NCBI GenBank assembly: GCA_000444245.1
Contig: ATSW01043909.1
Span: forward strand, 1 to 20,721
Reading direction: 5' to 3'
DNA: 20,721 nt
Source: Botryllus schlosseri
Taxonomy: Eukaryota > Chordata > Ascidiacea > Stolidobranchia > Styelidae
The notes below the pieces were generated by a model, which worked only from the letters and a program-made list of their open reading frames with translations, searched no databases and was not told where the DNA came from. Below, piece by piece: positions 18,666 to 20,721 of this stretch; positions within the stretch are counted from its first letter, which is position 1; each line of letters starts with the position of its first letter. A program made the position numbers and the translations under genes.

Positions 18666-19139
18666 TTTGTATATATACGCTTCATTGTATCCTCGTCGCC
18701 GCTGCAGAGTTGGTATTTGTTTTTCTGCAGTATGTTTGCAATATAAGATCCTGTTGGATTTTTCTTTTTATGCACCTGTGAGAAATGCTTCATTTGTGAT
18801 TCTGTATGTCAGTACTCTATCGTTATTACTGAAGCATGATTTTACGTCTGGCTTTGTTAGCAGTATTTCCTCCCAGATCGTAGTCTTGGTTGGGTGGAAT
18901 CGTTGACAAGAATTTCGTAATTCGTATACTTCCTTTTACGTGATTTCCGTCGGGTCTCTGCATTTGACTTGTGTCTTGCACAGGGTTTTGATCTCCTTCT
19001 TGGAGTTTGTTATGGTAAGAGTTTTTTACCTACCTTTTCGACTTCAATGCCCAAGTTATAGATTGCTTCTTGATGCCGTAACTGTGTTGGTCCATCAGGT
19101 TTTGCATTCTTCCGTTCCTGGTTTTGATCTGAATAGGCC
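18666..19139. other. unassigned stretch between the unknown frame and the inverted exon copy
   Basis: Short minus-strand frames (for example 18608-18793) hint at old coding DNA, but nothing is identifiable. No repeats stand out. Confidence 0.35.
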
Positions 19140-19290
19140 GCATCGACCAGAAGATAATTAGAAGGGCCTCTTTCCACGCTCAATCCCTAGCCTGCCAGAG
19201 CCAGTTGGTGGCAGACTTGGGTTACTGGTATCTGAATAGAGTATTAATTCTGATGATTCGAGTCGAGAGCTGAAATTATACGCTACTTGT
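19140..19290 (-). pseudogene. inverted broken copy of CENP-C module exon 2
   Basis: Read on the minus strand, the sequence has the same pre-acceptor intron (CGAATCATCAGAATTAATAC then TCTATTCAG), then ATACCAGTAACCCAAG and a GGAAAGAGGCCC core as in the exons at 2390 and 8134. The exon would start at 19231. It reads NTSNPSLPPTGSG... and meets an in-frame TAA right after GKRPF, where the other copies have RKRPVSPSS. The intron flank is preserved, so this is a DNA-level copy, not a retrocopy, and it is dead in this frame. Confidence 0.7.
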
Positions 19291-19629
19291 CACTAAGCGT
19301 GACTTTATCAATCTAAATTATAGTTTTCTATGTTGTTCTTGAGTAGGGCGCTGCATTCCTTTGTCTCATGGTAATTCTTGTTGCGTTTTTCACAGTTTAT
19401 GTCTTCGATCTAAGTCAGGCATTCCTTGATTTGTTCAGTCGTTTTTATCATACAGGTGTATCAGGCATGTTTTCTTTGTAGAAATCCTCCCCAAATATTT
19501 GTATGTCCATTTTATAGCTTTGTGTTCTTCCGGTATACTCTTGTCATGTTTGTTACTGTCCCAAGCCTATGACTATTCATCTCGTCCATCATCAGTCGGG
19601 ATCCCTTGGTCCATTATGTGAGTTGCGGG
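19291..19629. other. spacer before the inverted cupin array
   Basis: No gene or repeat is recognised. The minus strand has interrupted protein-like stretches (for example MDIQIFGEDFYKENMPD near 19510-19460) of unknown origin. Confidence 0.35.
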
Positions 19630-19765
19630 AAATCTTGGGAGTTCCTTCTTTTACGGTGGTAAAGTTTCGACAGTGGTTTTCCTTCTTGCTGCATAAAATG
19701 GATGCGAATATATCTTGTAGAGCTGGACGTGATTTCTTTATGGCATTTTGATCAATTTCCAATTA

Positions 19766-19860
19766 ATGGCAGCTGGAAGCATGTGAAGAATACGGCATTC
19801 TTGGATGCAAGTTTTTTTTATTTTATATCTGTTCACCCGGGGCACTTGGAACTGCTCTCC
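19766..19860 (-). pseudogene. cupin exon copy M3 (partial)
   Basis: Only the second half of the exon remains: CAGTTCCAAGTGCCCCGG corresponds to QFQVPR, followed by an RYKIK-like stretch and degraded sequence. Its first half and acceptor are missing. Its flank continues to about 19640, with the ATTCGCATCCATTTTATGCA segment still recognisable. Confidence 0.65.
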
Positions 19861-19997
19861 GTTATCTCCTTTCTTTTATGGCATTAAGGTTTCGACAGTG
19901 GTTTCCCTTCTTGCTGCATAAAATGGACGCGAATATCTCTTGTTTAGCTGGACTTTTGGCTTTATGCCATTTTGATCACTTTCCAATTTCCAAATCA

Positions 19998-20155
19998 TGG
20001 CATCTACAAGCAAGTAAATAAGACGGCATCCTTGGATCTGAGGTTGCGTATTGTATAGCTGTTTCATCTGGGCACTTTGAACTGCGCCCTCTTTCCCAGT
20101 TGATCACTTGGCCCCCGAGAGTCAATTCAATGATCCCCTCTTCGATCAAAAAGGA
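19998..20155 (-). pseudogene. cupin exon copy M2 (decayed)
   Basis: The acceptor CTTCTTTACAG is kept, and the start reads SFLIEEGIIELTLGGQVI. The frame then breaks before the VPRGN region, and the stop equivalent is altered. Its 3' flank (about 19888-19997) is truncated relative to the other copies. Confidence 0.7.
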
Positions 20156-20356
20156 CTGTAAAGAAGAGGATGTGCGAGTGTATGTATCATTGGGCCAGAA
20201 ATTGGCGGTCGCCGTGAATGCCTTGAAGAGTCATGTCGTCGTACTTCAGCGTGTTGAAATTTCAAGAGTGGTTTCCATTCTTGCTGCATAATGTGGACGC
20301 GAATATCTTGCGGAGCTGGACCTGATTTCTTTCTGGCATTTCAAACGATTTCCGAA

Positions 20357-20517
20357 TTATAGCAACAGGAAGCATGCAAAAAGGACGGCCTTTTTGGATG
20401 ACAGGTTTTTATTTCATAAGTGTTCCCTTGGGGCACTTGAAACTGTGACCTCTTTTCCAGTTTTATCACTTGGCCGCCAGGGGTCAACTGAGCGACCCCC
20501 TCTTCGATCAAAAAGGA
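20357..20517 (-). pseudogene. cupin exon copy M1 (best preserved)
   Basis: The acceptor TCTTTTTTACAG is intact. The first 37 codons read SFLIEEGVAQLTPGG, IKLEKRSQFQVPQG and NTYEIK, clearly the CENP-C cupin. One base fewer than the gene exon (161 against 162 nt), in an A-run after EIK, shifts the last third out of frame; the remaining DNA still resembles NLSSKKAVLFACF. Substitutions replace glycines in the GEG turn (EKR). It is probably non-functional unless spliced differently. Confidence 0.8.
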
Positions 20518-20721
20518 CTGTAAAAAAGATGTTGTACAAGTGTACGTACCATTGGATTATCCCAGAAATTGGCGTACGCCGTGGATGCCACGAGGAGTCA
20601 TGTTGTCGTACTTCAGCGTGTGGAAATCTTGAGAGTGGTTTCCATTCTTGCTGGATAAAGTGGATGCGAAAATCTTGTGGAGCTGGACCTGATTTCTTTC
20701 TGGCATTTCAAACGGTTTCCG

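Larger units (their letters stand above)
19630..20721 (-). repeat. inverted tandem array of the CENP-C cupin exon unit (about 362 bp)
   Basis: On the minus strand the array repeats [short acceptor stretch, cupin exon, 3' flank, GTACGTACAC-like stretch] head to tail. The cupin exon starts at 20517 and again at 20155, a spacing of 362 bp, matching gene interval 16469-16832. A third, shortened unit lies at about 19.66-19.87 kb. Copies diverge from the + strand exon and from one another, with the outermost (right) best preserved. The array runs off the window, so copy number is unknown. Confidence 0.85.

Overview
This window is animal DNA: compact coding exons with GT/AG splice sites, AT-rich introns, tRNA-derived SINEs, a piggyBac-like DNA transposon and hAT/MITE debris. 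I cannot name the species. An invertebrate is likely, judging from intron size and repeat types, but that is an inference.

Almost the whole left 16.6 kb is one intron-rich gene on the + strand. I identify it as the inner-kinetochore protein CENP-C (Mif2/CENPC family). The identification rests on its last two exons (14744-15009 and 16482-16643), which encode a CENP-C/Mif2 C-terminal cupin, and on an upstream exon (10361-10457) with a CENP-C-motif-like RRSxR block. I rebuilt a chain of 15 exons from 2170 to 16643. Every junction keeps phase and the chain totals 666 residues plus a stop. The gene's 5' end lies upstream of the window; two further candidate exons (481-512, 579-635) sit near the left edge. 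CENP-C binds the CENP-A nucleosome through the motif, dimerises through the cupin and scaffolds the kinetochore.

The gene is built from internal duplications. A three-exon module (2170-2276, 2390-2533, 3392-3590) recurs about 5.6 kb downstream (7737-7849, 8134-8277, 8530-8836), together with the intron DNA between its exons. Its third exon has expanded into a Lys/Ser/Pro repeat in the second copy. Two adjacent basic exons (11168-11245, 11307-11405) are also a tandem duplicate. Introns hold a piggyBac-like element (11552-13234), SINE copies, MITE-like hairpins and clusters of a GACTCGAGTC motif.

Right of the gene, the last kilobase (about 19.63-20.72 kb, running off the window) is an inverted head-to-tail array. 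Each unit of about 362 bp is the CENP-C cupin exon plus its splice acceptor and 3' flank. These copies are decayed to different degrees. An inverted, broken copy of the module's second exon lies at 19140-19290. The kinetochore gene's own exons have therefore seeded a satellite-like tandem repeat beside it, which is the most unusual structure here. Between 16.8 and 19.1 kb I see a SINE, a TG microsatellite and an unidentified minus-strand open frame (18297-18665).
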